From Mycolicibacterium sediminis (lineage in GTDB: Bacteria > Actinomycetota > Actinomycetes > Mycobacteriales > Mycobacteriaceae): 64,000 nucleotides of DNA. Below are positions 24,764 to 34,697 of this stretch, one piece after another; the first letter of the stretch is position 1, and every line of letters starts with the position of its first letter. The notes beneath the pieces are model-generated. The model ran no database searches. It was given only the letters and a program-made list of their open reading frames with translations, and was not told the origin of the DNA. The stretch spans positions 4,774,001 to 4,838,000 of the forward strand of contig NZ_AP022588.1 in NCBI RefSeq assembly GCF_010731735.1, given 5' to 3'. The translations under genes and the position numbers were made by a program.

Positions 24764-26287
24764 ATGGCCACTCCCACGTCTCCCCCGCCGACCACGGACG
24801 GGACGTCGCGCGTCGGCGGTGCGGTGTCGCGACTGCTGGCGTTCACCAGGTCACAGGAGGCGCGGCCCGCGCTGCTGGGCTTCCTGGGCGCGTGGCTGAT
24901 CACGATCGGCGGGCTCGGCGCGGGCAGCACCCGCCTGCACGACCCCCTGCTCGAATCGCTGCACCTGTCGTGGCTGCGGTTCGGCCACGGGCTGGTCGTG
25001 TCGTCGGTACTGCTCTGGGGTGGCGTCGCGGTGATGCTGTTCTCCTGGCTGTGGCTGGGCCGCCGCGTGGTGGACCGCAGCGCCACCGAGTACACGATGG
25101 TCGCGACCACCGGATTCTGGCTTGCCCCACTACTTCTCAGCGTGCCGGTGTTCAGTCGCGACACGTACTCCTACCTCGCGCAGGGAGCGCTCCTGCGCGA
25201 CGGCTTCGATCCCTACGTCGTCGGCCCGATCGACAACGTGAACTCACTGCTGGACAACGTCAGCCCGATCTGGACGACGACGACGGCGCCGTACGGGCCC
25301 GCGTTCATCCTGGTGGCCAAGTTCGTCACGCTCGTCGTCGGCGAGGACGTCGTGGCGGGCACGATGCTGCTGCGGCTGTGCATGCTGCCCGGGCTCGTCA
25401 TGCTGATCTGGGCGGCGCCGCGGGTGGCGCGACGGATCGGCGCCAACGGTGCTGCGGCGCTGTGGATCTGCGTGCTCAACCCGCTGGTGATCATCCATCT
25501 GATGGGTGGCGTGCACAACGAGATGCTGATGGTCGGGCTGATGATGGCGGCGATCGCGCTGACGCTCGCCGACCGACCGGCGTGGGGCGTGTCGCTCATC
25601 GCGCTGGCCGTGGCGGTCAAGGCCACCGCGGGGCTGGCGCTGCCCTTCATGGTGTGGATGTGGATGCACCGCCTGCGCGCCAAGCGCGATCTCGGGGCGG
25701 TTCGCGCCTTCTCGATCGCGACGGCGGCGTCGGCCGCGATCTTCGTGGTCGTCTTCGCCGTGGTGTCCCTGCTCGCCGGCGTCGGACTCGGGTGGCTGAC
25801 GGCGCTGGCGGGTTCGGTGAAGATCATCAATTGGTTGACGTTGCCGACGGCCGCGGCGAACCTGATCAACGCGCTGGGTGGATTGGTGATACCGGTCAAC
25901 TTCTACGCCGTGCTCGAGGTGACCCGGATCATCGGCATCGCCGTCATCGCGATCTCGCTACCACTGCTGTGGTGGCGCTACCGCCACGACGATCGGCAGG
26001 CGCTGACGGGCATCGCGCTGGCGATGCTGGTGGTGGTGCTGTTCGTCCCAGCGGCTCTGCCCTGGTACTACACGTGGCCGCTGGCGGTGGTGTCGGTGCT
26101 GGCGCAGAGCCGCAGTGCGATCGCCGTCATCGCGGGCTTCTCGACGTGGATCATGGTGATCTTCAAGCCCGATGGCTCACACGGCATGTACTCGTGGCTG
26201 CACGTCCTGCTCGCGACGGCACTCGCCGTCGCGGCCTGGTACTCGCTGTCGCGGGCGCCGGAGAGGGTGACGAGCGAGGCTCAGTAG
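24764..26287 (+). CDS. mptA: MptA, alpha-(1->6)-mannopyranosyltransferase
   Basis: The 507-residue GT-C enzyme has about 13 hydrophobic segments. The catalytic acidic loop after the second or third TM is 'VFSRDTYSYLAQGALLRDG', matching the DxYsY motif of MptA/MptB. MptA elongates the distal alpha-1,6-mannan backbone of lipomannan and lipoarabinomannan, using decaprenyl-phosphomannose outside the membrane. It is the Rv2174 positional counterpart and lies 5 bp behind idsA2. Its TAG stop falls inside a duplicated 26-bp sequence. Confidence 0.9.
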   Translation: MATPTSPPPTTDGTSRVGGAVSRLLAFTRSQEARPALLGFLGAWLITIGGLGAGSTRLHDPLLESLHLSWLRFGHGLVVSSVLLWGGVAVMLFSWLWLGRRVVDRSATEYTMVATTGFWLAPLLLSVPVFSRDTYSYLAQGALLRDGFDPYVVGPIDNVNSLLDNVSPIWTTTTAPYGPAFILVAKFVTLVVGEDVVAGTMLLRLCMLPGLVMLIWAAPRVARRIGANGAAALWICVLNPLVIIHLMGGVHNEMLMVGLMMAAIALTLADRPAWGVSLIALAVAVKATAGLALPFMVWMWMHRLRAKRDLGAVRAFSIATAASAAIFVVVFAVVSLLAGVGLGWLTALAGSVKIINWLTLPTAAANLINALGGLVIPVNFYAVLEVTRIIGIAVIAISLPLLWWRYRHDDRQALTGIALAMLVVVLFVPAALPWYYTWPLAVVSVLAQSRSAIAVIAGFSTWIMVIFKPDGSHGMYSWLHVLLATALAVAAWYSLSRAPERVTSEAQ

Positions 26288-26336
26288 GCCGCCGACCGTG
26301 GCACGGTCAATAGGCCGCCGACCGTGGCACGGTCAA
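26285..26336. repeat. Two tandem 26-bp repeats between mptA and the Rv2175c-like gene
   Basis: Two identical 26-bp units (26285-26310 and 26311-26336) each contain the inverted repeat GACCGT-GGC-ACGGTC. The first unit starts with the mptA stop TAG, and the second ends inside the stop region of the convergent gene. The paired hairpins could act as a bidirectional terminator; no U-tract follows. Confidence 0.8.
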
Positions 26337-26737
26337 TAGGCCATGGCCTGGGCGCGCCGCAGCACCTCGCGCGCCTGGTGGCTGTGCAGCGCGTCGACGG
26401 GCCGGGCGTTCTGCTGTGGCGCGACGCCGCCGTCGCGGGTGATGGTCAGCGACGGGTCGGGGGTGAACAGCCACCGCACGATCTCGGTCTCCTGGTAACC
26501 GCCGTCGTGCAGGACGACGAGCAGTCCGGGCAGCGACTTCACGACCGTCCCGTCGGTGTCGAAGAACGCCTTCGGCACCACGACGGCGCCGTTTCTGCGC
26601 ACGCCGAGCAGGTGACGTTCCTTGAGGTGCTGCAGCACCTTGGACTTGGGGACGCGGAGGAGGGAGGCGACGGCGGACAGGTCGAGGACCGCCTCGTCGG
26701 GATCGAGGACGTCGTCGGCGGCCGGAATGGTGCTCAC
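26333..26737 (-). CDS. Rv2175c-type DNA-binding protein, PknL partner
   Basis: The 134-residue protein has a winged helix-turn-helix in its first half ('LSAVASLLRVPKSKVLQHLK'), followed by a conserved C-terminal domain ending 'ALHSHQAREVLRRAQAMAY'. Its M. tuberculosis counterpart is phosphorylated by PknL near its N-terminus, which abolishes DNA binding. I set the start at the GTG at 26737, which lies exactly 7 nt after a TAGACT -10 element. The next upstream start at 26758 would leave 2 bp to pknL. It is divergent from pknL, consistent with co-regulation. Confidence 0.85.
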   Translation of the reverse strand: MSTIPAADDVLDPDEAVLDLSAVASLLRVPKSKVLQHLKERHLLGVRRNGAVVVPKAFFDTDGTVVKSLPGLLVVLHDGGYQETEIVRWLFTPDPSLTITRDGGVAPQQNARPVDALHSHQAREVLRRAQAMAY

Positions 26738-26744
26738 GACACCG

Positions 26745-26754
26745 AGTCTAAGAT
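26745..26754. promoter_or_regulatory. Overlapping divergent -10 elements of pknL and the Rv2175c-like gene
   Basis: TAAGAT (26749-26754, plus) is followed by 6 nt and the pknL GTG at 26761. TAGACT (26750-26745, minus) is followed by 7 nt and the GTG at 26737. The two hexamers share the bases TA at 26749-26750, so RNA polymerase cannot occupy both at once. Both mRNAs are predicted to be leaderless. Confidence 0.65.
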
Positions 26755-26760
26755 GCACGC

Positions 26761-27969
26761 GTGGAGTCCAGCCAGCGCATCGACCCGCTCGTCGGTGCCG
26801 TTCTGGACGGGCGGTACCGCGTGGACCATCCGATCGCGACCGGCGGGATGTCGACGGTGTACCGCGGCCTCGACGTCCGCCTGGACCGGCCCGTCGCGCT
26901 GAAGGTGATGGACGCCAGGTACGCCGGGGACCAGCAGTTCCTGACCCGGTTCCAACGCGAGGCCAGGGCGGTCGCCCGGCTCAAGGATCCCGGCCTGGTC
27001 GCGGTCTACGACCAGGGCTTCGACGGCAGGCACCCCTTCCTGGTCATGGAACTCGTCGAGGGCGGCACGCTGCGCGAACTGCTGCGCGAGCGCGGCCCGA
27101 TGCCCCCGCATGCCGTCGCCGCGGTGCTCACGCCCGTCCTGGGCGGTCTGGCCGCCGCGCACCGCGCGGGCCTGGTGCACCGTGACGTCAAGCCGGAGAA
27201 CGTCCTCGTCTCCGACGAGGGCGACGTGAAGATCGCCGACTTCGGCCTCGTCCGCGCCGTCGCCGAGGCCAAGATCACCTCGACCAGCGTGATCCTGGGC
27301 ACGGCCGCGTACCTGTCTCCCGAGCAGGTCGGCACCGGCGACGCCGGACCTCGCAGCGACGTCTACGCCGTCGGCATCCTGGCCTACGAACTGCTCACCG
27401 GCGTCACGCCGTTCACCGGCGACAACCCGCTCAGCGTCGCCTACCAGCGGATGGACCACGACGTGCCGCCGCCGAGTGCGGCGATCAGTGGGGTGCCGAG
27501 CCAGTTCGACGAGCTGGTGGCACGGGCCACGGCGCGCGATCCGGCCGAGCGCTTCGCCGACGCACAGGAGATGGCGGCCGAATTGGACGACGTGATCGAC
27601 GAACTCGGCCTGCCCGCCTTCCGCGTGCCCGCGCCGAAGAACTCGGCACAGCATGCCGCGGCGACCGCCCACCACGATCGGCTCGGTGCGCCGGTCCGGC
27701 ACACCCGCGAGTTCACCCGGGGCCCTGACGACTGGGCCGACGACGAACCCGCCACCGAGGTGGTGTCCCAGCGACAGCGACCGCCCGCGCCCCGAACCCG
27801 TCCGGCGCGAGGCGACTTCGCCGGCATCCAGATCGACGAGTTCGAGTGGGCGCGGCAGCGCAGCAAGCGCGTCCAGCTGTTCTGGGTGCTCGCCGTGCTG
27901 ATCCTCACCGGCCTGACCGCTGCGGGCGCGTGGACGCTCGGCAGCAACCTGACCGGACTGCTCGGCTGA
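26761..27969 (+). CDS. pknL: PknL, transmembrane Ser/Thr protein kinase
   Basis: The 402-residue protein has a Hanks-type kinase domain (about 19-280) and a juxtamembrane linker. One TM helix follows at about 375-395 ('FWVLAVLILTGLTAAGAW'), with almost no extracellular part. Visible catalytic elements are the glycine loop 'IATGGMSTVY', Lys48 in 'VALKVM', 'HRDVKPEN' with Asp142, DFG at 160-162 and an activation loop with Thr173 and Thr175, the sites used by M. tuberculosis PknL. The likely substrate is the divergent Rv2175c-like regulator. Confidence 0.95.
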   Translation: MESSQRIDPLVGAVLDGRYRVDHPIATGGMSTVYRGLDVRLDRPVALKVMDARYAGDQQFLTRFQREARAVARLKDPGLVAVYDQGFDGRHPFLVMELVEGGTLRELLRERGPMPPHAVAAVLTPVLGGLAAAHRAGLVHRDVKPENVLVSDEGDVKIADFGLVRAVAEAKITSTSVILGTAAYLSPEQVGTGDAGPRSDVYAVGILAYELLTGVTPFTGDNPLSVAYQRMDHDVPPPSAAISGVPSQFDELVARATARDPAERFADAQEMAAELDDVIDELGLPAFRVPAPKNSAQHAAATAHHDRLGAPVRHTREFTRGPDDWADDEPATEVVSQRQRPPAPRTRPARGDFAGIQIDEFEWARQRSKRVQLFWVLAVLILTGLTAAGAWTLGSNLTGLLG

Positions 27970-27978
27970 CCGAATCCG

Positions 27979-29367
<1,389 letters not shown>

Positions 29368-29419
29368 CCGTTCATGGTACTAGCGCGGGCGACCGAGAAT
29401 TACCAGCCATACCCGCAGC

Positions 29420-29926
29420 TCAGGACCGTGCGGCCCAGGCGCCGTCCTCGTCTTCGGTCATGAGCTGGAAGCGCACCAGGTTGTGCTTGGCGTCGACCAG
29501 CGCGTCGTGGGCGTCGCGGGGACGCGGTGGCATGCGCGGCGAGCCGCGTTCCTCCCAGAACTGCCGCAGCTCCCGGGTGAACCGGGGGATCGCCGGCGGC
29601 AAGTCGGTCATCGGCCCCCACAGCTGGCAGAGCACCACGTGGTCGTAGGCGCCCACCCAGGCCCACAGCTCGATCGGCTCGTCGCCGTCGATGCCGAAGA
29701 AGTCCTCGAGGTCGGACCGGATCTGCCTGCGCGAGCGCCACGCGCTCGACGACGGCGACGGCAGCTTCGGCAGCACGTGCTTGCGCACCCAGCTGCCGGC
29801 GCGGTCGGGGTCGAACTCGGTGGAGATCGCGTAGTACTCGCGGCCGTCCTCGGCGGCCACCCCGATGGAGATCAGCTCGATGGTGTAGCCGTCGTCGATG
29901 AACTCGGTGTCGTAGAAGAAGCGCAT
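29420..29926 (-). CDS. RNase AS, polyadenylate-specific 3'-exoribonuclease
   Basis: The 168-residue protein is an RNase T-like DEDDh 3'-5' exonuclease. Asp6 and Glu8 lie in 'FYDTEF', another acid is in 'WAWVGAYDHVVL', and the final His/Asp pair is in 'HDALVDAKHN'. The M. tuberculosis counterpart (Rv2179c) has the same length and prefers adenylate tails. The next minus-strand gene ends 4 bp upstream, suggesting one transcript. Confidence 0.92.
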   Translation of the reverse strand: MRFFYDTEFIDDGYTIELISIGVAAEDGREYYAISTEFDPDRAGSWVRKHVLPKLPSPSSSAWRSRRQIRSDLEDFFGIDGDEPIELWAWVGAYDHVVLCQLWGPMTDLPPAIPRFTRELRQFWEERGSPRMPPRPRDAHDALVDAKHNLVRFQLMTEDEDGAWAARS

Positions 29927-29930
29927 GGCC

Positions 29931-30815
29931 TCAGTTGACTCCCTGGGTGACCGGCGTCGCCGCGGGTGCGGGCGCCGCGTGGATCTCGCGATCCAGCTCG
30001 GCGTCCACCTTGGCGTCGTCGGGGAACTGCGGTTCCCCGGCGACGACGTGCTGGAGCCACAGTTTGGCCTGCACCACGGGCCTGCGCAGCTTGCGCTCGC
30101 GTTCGAGCGCCGTGTGCATCTTGCGGGGCCGGGTGGTGTACCGCCAGCGGGCCCACGGCGCGTGCGGCCGGGACAGCCGGATCGCCCCGACCACGAGGAG
30201 CGGGGTGATGAACATCCCGACGAGGCCGGTCCACACCTTGCCCTTGAGGAGGACGACGACGGCGAGCAGCAACGTGACCACGGCGATCGCGATCACCGTG
30301 ATCCTGGCGTCCACCGAACGGTCGTCGCGCCAGATGCCGACGTCGAAGAACGACAGCGGGTTGAAGCCCAGCACCAGTAGACCCGCCACCGCGACCGCCG
30401 CGAACACCGCGTCCACCGACGTCCGGCCGTCCTCGGCCCAGTAGACGTCCTGCAGGTGCAGGATCAGGGCGAACTCGTCGAGCACGAGTGCGGCGCCGAC
30501 GCCGAACCCGATGGCCGCGGCGGTGAACTCCGCGACTCCCCCGTTCACGGCGAGGGTCACCATCGTCACCCCGGACACCATCACCAGCACCACGCCGATC
30601 ACCACGTGGTGGATGTGCAGTCCGCCGCCCGCGGAGATGTTGCGCGGCTGCCACCATCTGCGGGGCTTGTCGCTGTCCGCGTTCCTGCGGATGTAGCGGA
30701 CGATGGTCCGGGTCACGAAGAACGTGAGTATGAAGGCGACCAGACAGCACAGCAGCGGCAACCGGTCCCGGGTGACGAAGTCGAATCGTCCGTACCAATC
30801 GACCACGAGGTGCAC
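29931..30815 (-). CDS. Polytopic membrane protein (Rv2180c-like)
   Basis: The 294-residue protein has about seven hydrophobic segments between residues 18 and 205. Conserved polar motifs are 'GGGLHIHHVVIGVVL' and 'LVLDEFALILHLQDVYW', and the cytoplasmic C-terminal tail is basic. The His-x-His-His and Asp-Glu motifs inside the membrane could bind metal, but I know no function. The start is the GTG at 30815, matching the usual length of about 295; a much longer frame extending upstream is antisense to mptC and not credible. It is tightly linked to the RNase AS gene. Confidence 0.75.
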   Translation of the reverse strand: MHLVVDWYGRFDFVTRDRLPLLCCLVAFILTFFVTRTIVRYIRRNADSDKPRRWWQPRNISAGGGLHIHHVVIGVVLVMVSGVTMVTLAVNGGVAEFTAAAIGFGVGAALVLDEFALILHLQDVYWAEDGRTSVDAVFAAVAVAGLLVLGFNPLSFFDVGIWRDDRSVDARITVIAIAVVTLLLAVVVLLKGKVWTGLVGMFITPLLVVGAIRLSRPHAPWARWRYTTRPRKMHTALERERKLRRPVVQAKLWLQHVVAGEPQFPDDAKVDAELDREIHAAPAPAATPVTQGVN

Positions 30816-30902
30816 GGTCGAGAACTTACGCCGAACCGCGCCGGTCACAGGACGGTTCCTCCCCGACGCGCCGTGGACGCCGGGCGAGCGCACCCGCACC
30901 GA

Positions 30903-30908
30903 TAGTCT
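30903..30908 (+). promoter_or_regulatory. -10 element (TAGTCT) of mptC
   Basis: TAGTCT ends 9 nt before the mptC ATG at 30918. With usual spacing, transcription starts 1-3 nt upstream of the start codon, giving an almost leaderless mRNA. Confidence 0.5.
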
Positions 30909-30917
30909 GTCCGGGAC

Positions 30918-32240
30918 ATGAGTAAGTGGTTGACGCCCGAGCGGGCAGCGCGGTGGGCGGCACCCGGGTGGCGGATCTTCCGGCTCCTCGTCGTCGCCGG
31001 CGTCGCCTGGGCGGGCTGGCGCCTCCTCGGTCACACGCCGTACCGGATCGACATCGACGTGTACCGGATGGGCGGTCGGGCCTGGTTGAACGGCACACCG
31101 CTCTACAGCGACGGCACCATCTTCCACACCGTCGCCGGGCTGGACCTGCCCTTCACCTATCCCCCGCTGGCGGCGATCGTCTTCGCGCCGTTCGCCTGGC
31201 TGCCGCTGCCGGCGGCGGGCGCCGCGATCACGGTCGTCACGTTCGTCCTGCTGATCGTCTCGACGACGATCGTGCTGACCCGGCTGCGGGTGTGGGACGA
31301 GACCACGCTGGCGTCGAGGCCGTGGGTGCGCCGCGCGTGGCTCGCCGCGGCGATCGTGGCCCCAGCCGTCGTCTACTTCGAACCCATCCGGGCCAACTTC
31401 GAGTTCGGGCAGATCAACGTCGTGCTGATGACCCTGGTGATCGCCGACCTGGTGCCGCGCCGGACCCCGTGGCCCCGCGGCCTGCTGCTCGGCATCGGGG
31501 TGGCGCTCAAGCTGACGCCGGCGGTCTTCGTGCTGTACCTGCTGATGCGCAGGGACACCCGCGCGATCATCGTCACCGCAGCCTCGACGATCGGCGCGAC
31601 GCTGCTCGGATTCGCACTGGCCTGGCGCGATTCGCTGCAGTATTGGACCGAGACGGTGCACGACACCGACCGGATCGGCACGGCCACCCTGAACACGAAC
31701 CAGAACATCGCGGGCACGCTCGCGCGCCTCGGCATCGGTGACGACTCGCGGTTCCTGCTGTGGACGGCGGCCTGCTTCGTCGTTTTGGGAGTCACGGCGT
31801 GGGCGACGCACCGCATCCTGCGCGGCGACCCGAGTTCGTCGTCGCGTCCGTTCGACGAGGCGCCCGTCGTCGCACTGATCTGCGTGGCGATGTTCGGCCT
31901 GGTGGTGTCACCGGTGTCGTGGTCGCACCACTGGGTGTGGGTCCTGCCGACGCTCGTGGTGACCGCGGTGGTGGCCTACCGCTACCGCGACGTCGCCCTC
32001 GCCCTGGCGGCGGTGTGCGGCCTCGCCCTGGTCGTGTGGACGCCGATCACCCTGCTCACCCCGCACGAGGAGACCGCGGCACCGGTGTGGCGGCAGCTGG
32101 CGGGCGGGTCCTACCTGTGGTGGGCGCTCGCCGTGATCGTCATTGCTGGCGCGGTCGCGGGTCGGCTGTCGCGTACGGCGGCGCGCACGCGGAACGGCGA
32201 GCCATCGGTCGACGCCGCGCGGGTCGCCGCGCCGAACTAG
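30918..32240 (+). CDS. mptC: MptC, alpha-(1->2)-mannosyltransferase (GT87)
   Basis: The 440-residue GT-C membrane protein has about ten TM segments. The catalytic acidic residues lie in the first periplasmic loop, 'TPYRIDIDVYRMGGRAWL'. Other family features are 'FTYPPLAAIVFAPFAWLP' and 'GIGVALKLTPAVFVLYLL'. In mycobacteria this enzyme (Rv2181 position) adds single alpha-1,2-mannose branches to lipomannan/lipoarabinomannan and takes part in capping. Its TAG overlaps the TAG of the convergent acyltransferase gene in a shared CTAG. Confidence 0.88.
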   Translation: MSKWLTPERAARWAAPGWRIFRLLVVAGVAWAGWRLLGHTPYRIDIDVYRMGGRAWLNGTPLYSDGTIFHTVAGLDLPFTYPPLAAIVFAPFAWLPLPAAGAAITVVTFVLLIVSTTIVLTRLRVWDETTLASRPWVRRAWLAAAIVAPAVVYFEPIRANFEFGQINVVLMTLVIADLVPRRTPWPRGLLLGIGVALKLTPAVFVLYLLMRRDTRAIIVTAASTIGATLLGFALAWRDSLQYWTETVHDTDRIGTATLNTNQNIAGTLARLGIGDDSRFLLWTAACFVVLGVTAWATHRILRGDPSSSSRPFDEAPVVALICVAMFGLVVSPVSWSHHWVWVLPTLVVTAVVAYRYRDVALALAAVCGLALVVWTPITLLTPHEETAAPVWRQLAGGSYLWWALAVIVIAGAVAGRLSRTAARTRNGEPSVDAARVAAPN

Positions 32241-32962
32241 CCGGCTGCGGCGGTCGGGAACCTGCTGGCCGGCTTGGCGGGCTTGCCCTCCAGCGCGTCC
32301 TTGACGTCGGCGGCGTAGAGGTCGACGTATTCCTGGCCCGACATCTGCATCAGCTCGTAGACGATCTCGTCGATGACGGCGCGCTCGATGAACCGGTTGC
32401 CCGCGAGGCCCTCGAAGCGGGAGAAGTCCATCGGCTTGCCGAAGCGCACCTCGACGCGACCGAACCGCCACATCTTCTTGCCCGGGGGGTTGACGTCGTC
32501 GGTGCCGACCATGGCGACCGGGATGACGGGGACGCCGGTGGTGAGCGCCAGCCGGGCCAGCCCGGTCTTGCCCTTGTACAGCCGCCCGTCCGGTGAGCGG
32601 GTGCCCTCGGGGTACATGCCCAGGACCTTGCCGGCCGTGAGGATCCGCTCGGCGGTGGTCAGGGCGCCCTGCGCGGCGTCGGCGTCGGTGCGGTCGATCG
32701 GCACCTGCCCGGCAGCGGTGTAGAACCAGCGCTGAAACCATCCCTTGAGGCCCGAGCCGGTGAAGTACTCGGCCTTGGCCAGGTAGGTGATCCGGCGCCT
32801 CACGACCAGGCACTTGTAGAAGCTGTCGGCGACGGCGAGGTGGTTACTGGCGAGGATGACGGCGCCCGAGGTCGGAACATTCTCCAGCCCTTGCACTTTC
32901 GGCCGTCCGAGCAGCTGCAGCAGCGGTCCCATGAAGACGTACTTGAACAGCCAATACCACAT
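32237..32962 (-). CDS. PlsC-like 1-acylglycerol-3-phosphate acyltransferase
   Basis: The 241-residue protein shows the acyltransferase motifs HX4D as His41...Asp46 in 'SNHLAVADS' and 'YPEGTRSPDG' (118-127), with phosphate-binding 'GLARLALTTGVPVIPVAMVG' further on. It should acylate lysophosphatidate or a related glycerolipid at the membrane; the N-terminal hydrophobic helix fits. I set the start at the ATG at 32962, preceded by GGGAGG. The frame upstream has no family features. This is the Rv2182c position, between mannosyltransferase genes for phosphatidylinositol-anchored glycans. Confidence 0.88.
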   Translation of the reverse strand: MWYWLFKYVFMGPLLQLLGRPKVQGLENVPTSGAVILASNHLAVADSFYKCLVVRRRITYLAKAEYFTGSGLKGWFQRWFYTAAGQVPIDRTDADAAQGALTTAERILTAGKVLGMYPEGTRSPDGRLYKGKTGLARLALTTGVPVIPVAMVGTDDVNPPGKKMWRFGRVEVRFGKPMDFSRFEGLAGNRFIERAVIDEIVYELMQMSGQEYVDLYAADVKDALEGKPAKPASRFPTAAAG

Positions 32963-33060
32963 GGGACCTCCCGCAGCGGGCGCCCGGACGGTGCCCTGCG
33001 TCAACTTTACCCACGCGATGATAAGCCGACCACACGGCCACGCCCGACCGCCGCAACCGG

Positions 33061-33432
33061 CTATTCGTCGACGTCGATCGGGATGTGCTGGTAGTGGCCC
33101 GGACGCGGCCGGGCTGGCTCGGGTTCCGGCGACGACGGGGCCCGAGGCGGGTCGGTCGGGGTGCGCACGGTGTCCTCGAGGCCCTCGGTCATGGCACGGA
33201 CGACGGCCAGCAACGAGACGCTGTGCTCGGCGACGACCGTCAGCAGCGGGTGCTGCTCCCCGGACACCAGGGCGGCAACCGCGCACACCGGGCACCACAC
33301 CTGCTCGCACTTGCCCGGGCTGCCGCTCGCGGCGCGGGCGGCGGCCATTCGTACGGCGGGGTCGAGGGTGTCGAGCAGCGTCTGCGCCAACCGGCGGAGT
33401 TCGGCGGTCAGTTCCGGATGCGATTCGGTCAT
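33061..33432 (-). CDS. Small protein with CxxC, co-operonic with ArsA-like ATPase (Rv2183c-like)
   Basis: The 123-residue protein has a helical body and 'KCEQVWCPVCAVAALVSGE' with a Cys-x4-Cys-x2-Cys cluster near 42-49, followed by a Pro/Glu/Arg-rich tail. The cluster suggests metal binding or thiol chemistry, but I know no assigned function. Its ATG overlaps the stop of the ATPase gene (ATGA), so the two products are probably made together. Confidence 0.65.
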   Translation of the reverse strand: MTESHPELTAELRRLAQTLLDTLDPAVRMAAARAASGSPGKCEQVWCPVCAVAALVSGEQHPLLTVVAEHSVSLLAVVRAMTEGLEDTVRTPTDPPRAPSSPEPEPARPRPGHYQHIPIDVDE

Positions 33433-34697
33433 GCCGGCCACACCTCCGGATTCGGTCGAAAACGCACCGTCAGTAGACCGCCGCGCAGGTGCGCGTCCGC
33501 GACGACGCATCGCCGTAGGACGGACGCCAGACGCACCCGGCGCCGCATGCCGCTCGCGCCGATGATCAGGTCGTCGCCGACGCGGCCGAGCGTCAGCGAC
33601 GCCGGATCGACCTGCGGCAACTCTAGCCGTAGCCGGTACACCGCATCGAGACCGGTTCCGGACTCCCGGTCGACGATCGGGGCGAGTGGCGCAGGCGGCG
33701 GCGCACTGCCCCTGCGGCGGGACGCGTCGAGGAGTTCCGCCAGCGCCTTGGGGCCGATCGGCTCGCCGGCGACGTGCGGGACGAGGACGAGTGCGACCTC
33801 GCCGATGGTGGCGTCGAGTTCGTCGAGCACCGCCCGCTGCTCGGCGATGCGCTCGGTGTACCAGTCGAACGCGGGATGCTCCGGCAGGTTGCGGTACTCG
33901 AACGAATCGTCTTGCACCAGCACCTGGTTGACGATCAGCTCGTCGACCGACACCCCCATCAAGGCCAGCGAGCCGAGCGTGCGCGCGGCCTCCGCCGCCA
34001 CCACCCGTTCCGGGGTGAGGACCAGGTGGGCGCCCACGCGGGTGCCGTCGACGAGTAGGGCGCCGAGCCGCTCGGTCCCCGCGGCGATCCGCTCGACGAG
34101 GGCGATGACGCCCGACGACCGTGCGTCGTCGGGGGCGAGGGACAGCCTGCGGTGCCGCGGCCAGGACCGTTCCAGGTACAGCCCGAAGGTCGCGGGCATG
34201 GTCAGCATCCGCATCGCGTCGGCCGTGGACGCGCAGTCCACCACCACGTGGTCCCACTCGCCCGACGCCGCGAGTTCACCGACCTCGTGCAGCCCGAGCA
34301 CCTCCTGGATGCCGGGTAGCGCCGAGAGTTCCTCTGGCGCAACGTCTCCGAGGTCGGACTCCGGGAACTTGTCCGACAGGACGCCGGCGACGTCGCGCCA
34401 GTGCGCACCGAGCAGCGCGAGGGTGTCGAGTGCGAGGGCGTCGAGGACGCCGCCGTCGGCCCCGGCGCGACCGGTGTCCAGGTCGGCGAGGATCCGGGTC
34501 GGTGTCCTCGTCCCGGTGGGCGGTACGGAGACACCGAGGACGTCACCCGTCGAGTGGGCCTGATCGGTCGAGACGATCAGGACCCGCGAGCCACGCTGCG
34601 CCTCGCGAACGGCAGTGGCCGTGGCCAACGTGGACTTGCCCACCCCGCCCTTGCCGACGAAGAGGCTGATCCGTGTGGCCGTCCCACCCGCCGTCAC
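33429..34697 (-). CDS. ArsA/GET3-like P-loop ATPase (Rv2184c-like)
   Basis: The 422-residue protein begins with the deviant Walker A 'FVGKGGVGKSTLA' (13-25), typical of ArsA/Get3/MinD ATPases, and has 'STDQAHSTGDVLG' as switch I and 'VVVDCASTADAMRML' as Walker B/switch region. It lacks the Cys residues used for arsenite binding, so arsenic transport is unlikely; targeting or maturation of envelope proteins is possible but unproven. It is coupled by GTGA to the upstream SRPBCC gene and by ATGA to the downstream small gene. Confidence 0.78.
   Translation of the reverse strand: MTAGGTATRISLFVGKGGVGKSTLATATAVREAQRGSRVLIVSTDQAHSTGDVLGVSVPPTGTRTPTRILADLDTGRAGADGGVLDALALDTLALLGAHWRDVAGVLSDKFPESDLGDVAPEELSALPGIQEVLGLHEVGELAASGEWDHVVVDCASTADAMRMLTMPATFGLYLERSWPRHRRLSLAPDDARSSGVIALVERIAAGTERLGALLVDGTRVGAHLVLTPERVVAAEAARTLGSLALMGVSVDELIVNQVLVQDDSFEYRNLPEHPAFDWYTERIAEQRAVLDELDATIGEVALVLVPHVAGEPIGPKALAELLDASRRRGSAPPPAPLAPIVDRESGTGLDAVYRLRLELPQVDPASLTLGRVGDDLIIGASGMRRRVRLASVLRRCVVADAHLRGGLLTVRFRPNPEVWPA

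Noticed and set aside
29931..31811. Rv2180c-like gene extended to 626 codons
   Set aside because: The extension is antisense to mptC and has composition typical of a shadow frame; homologues are about 295 residues.
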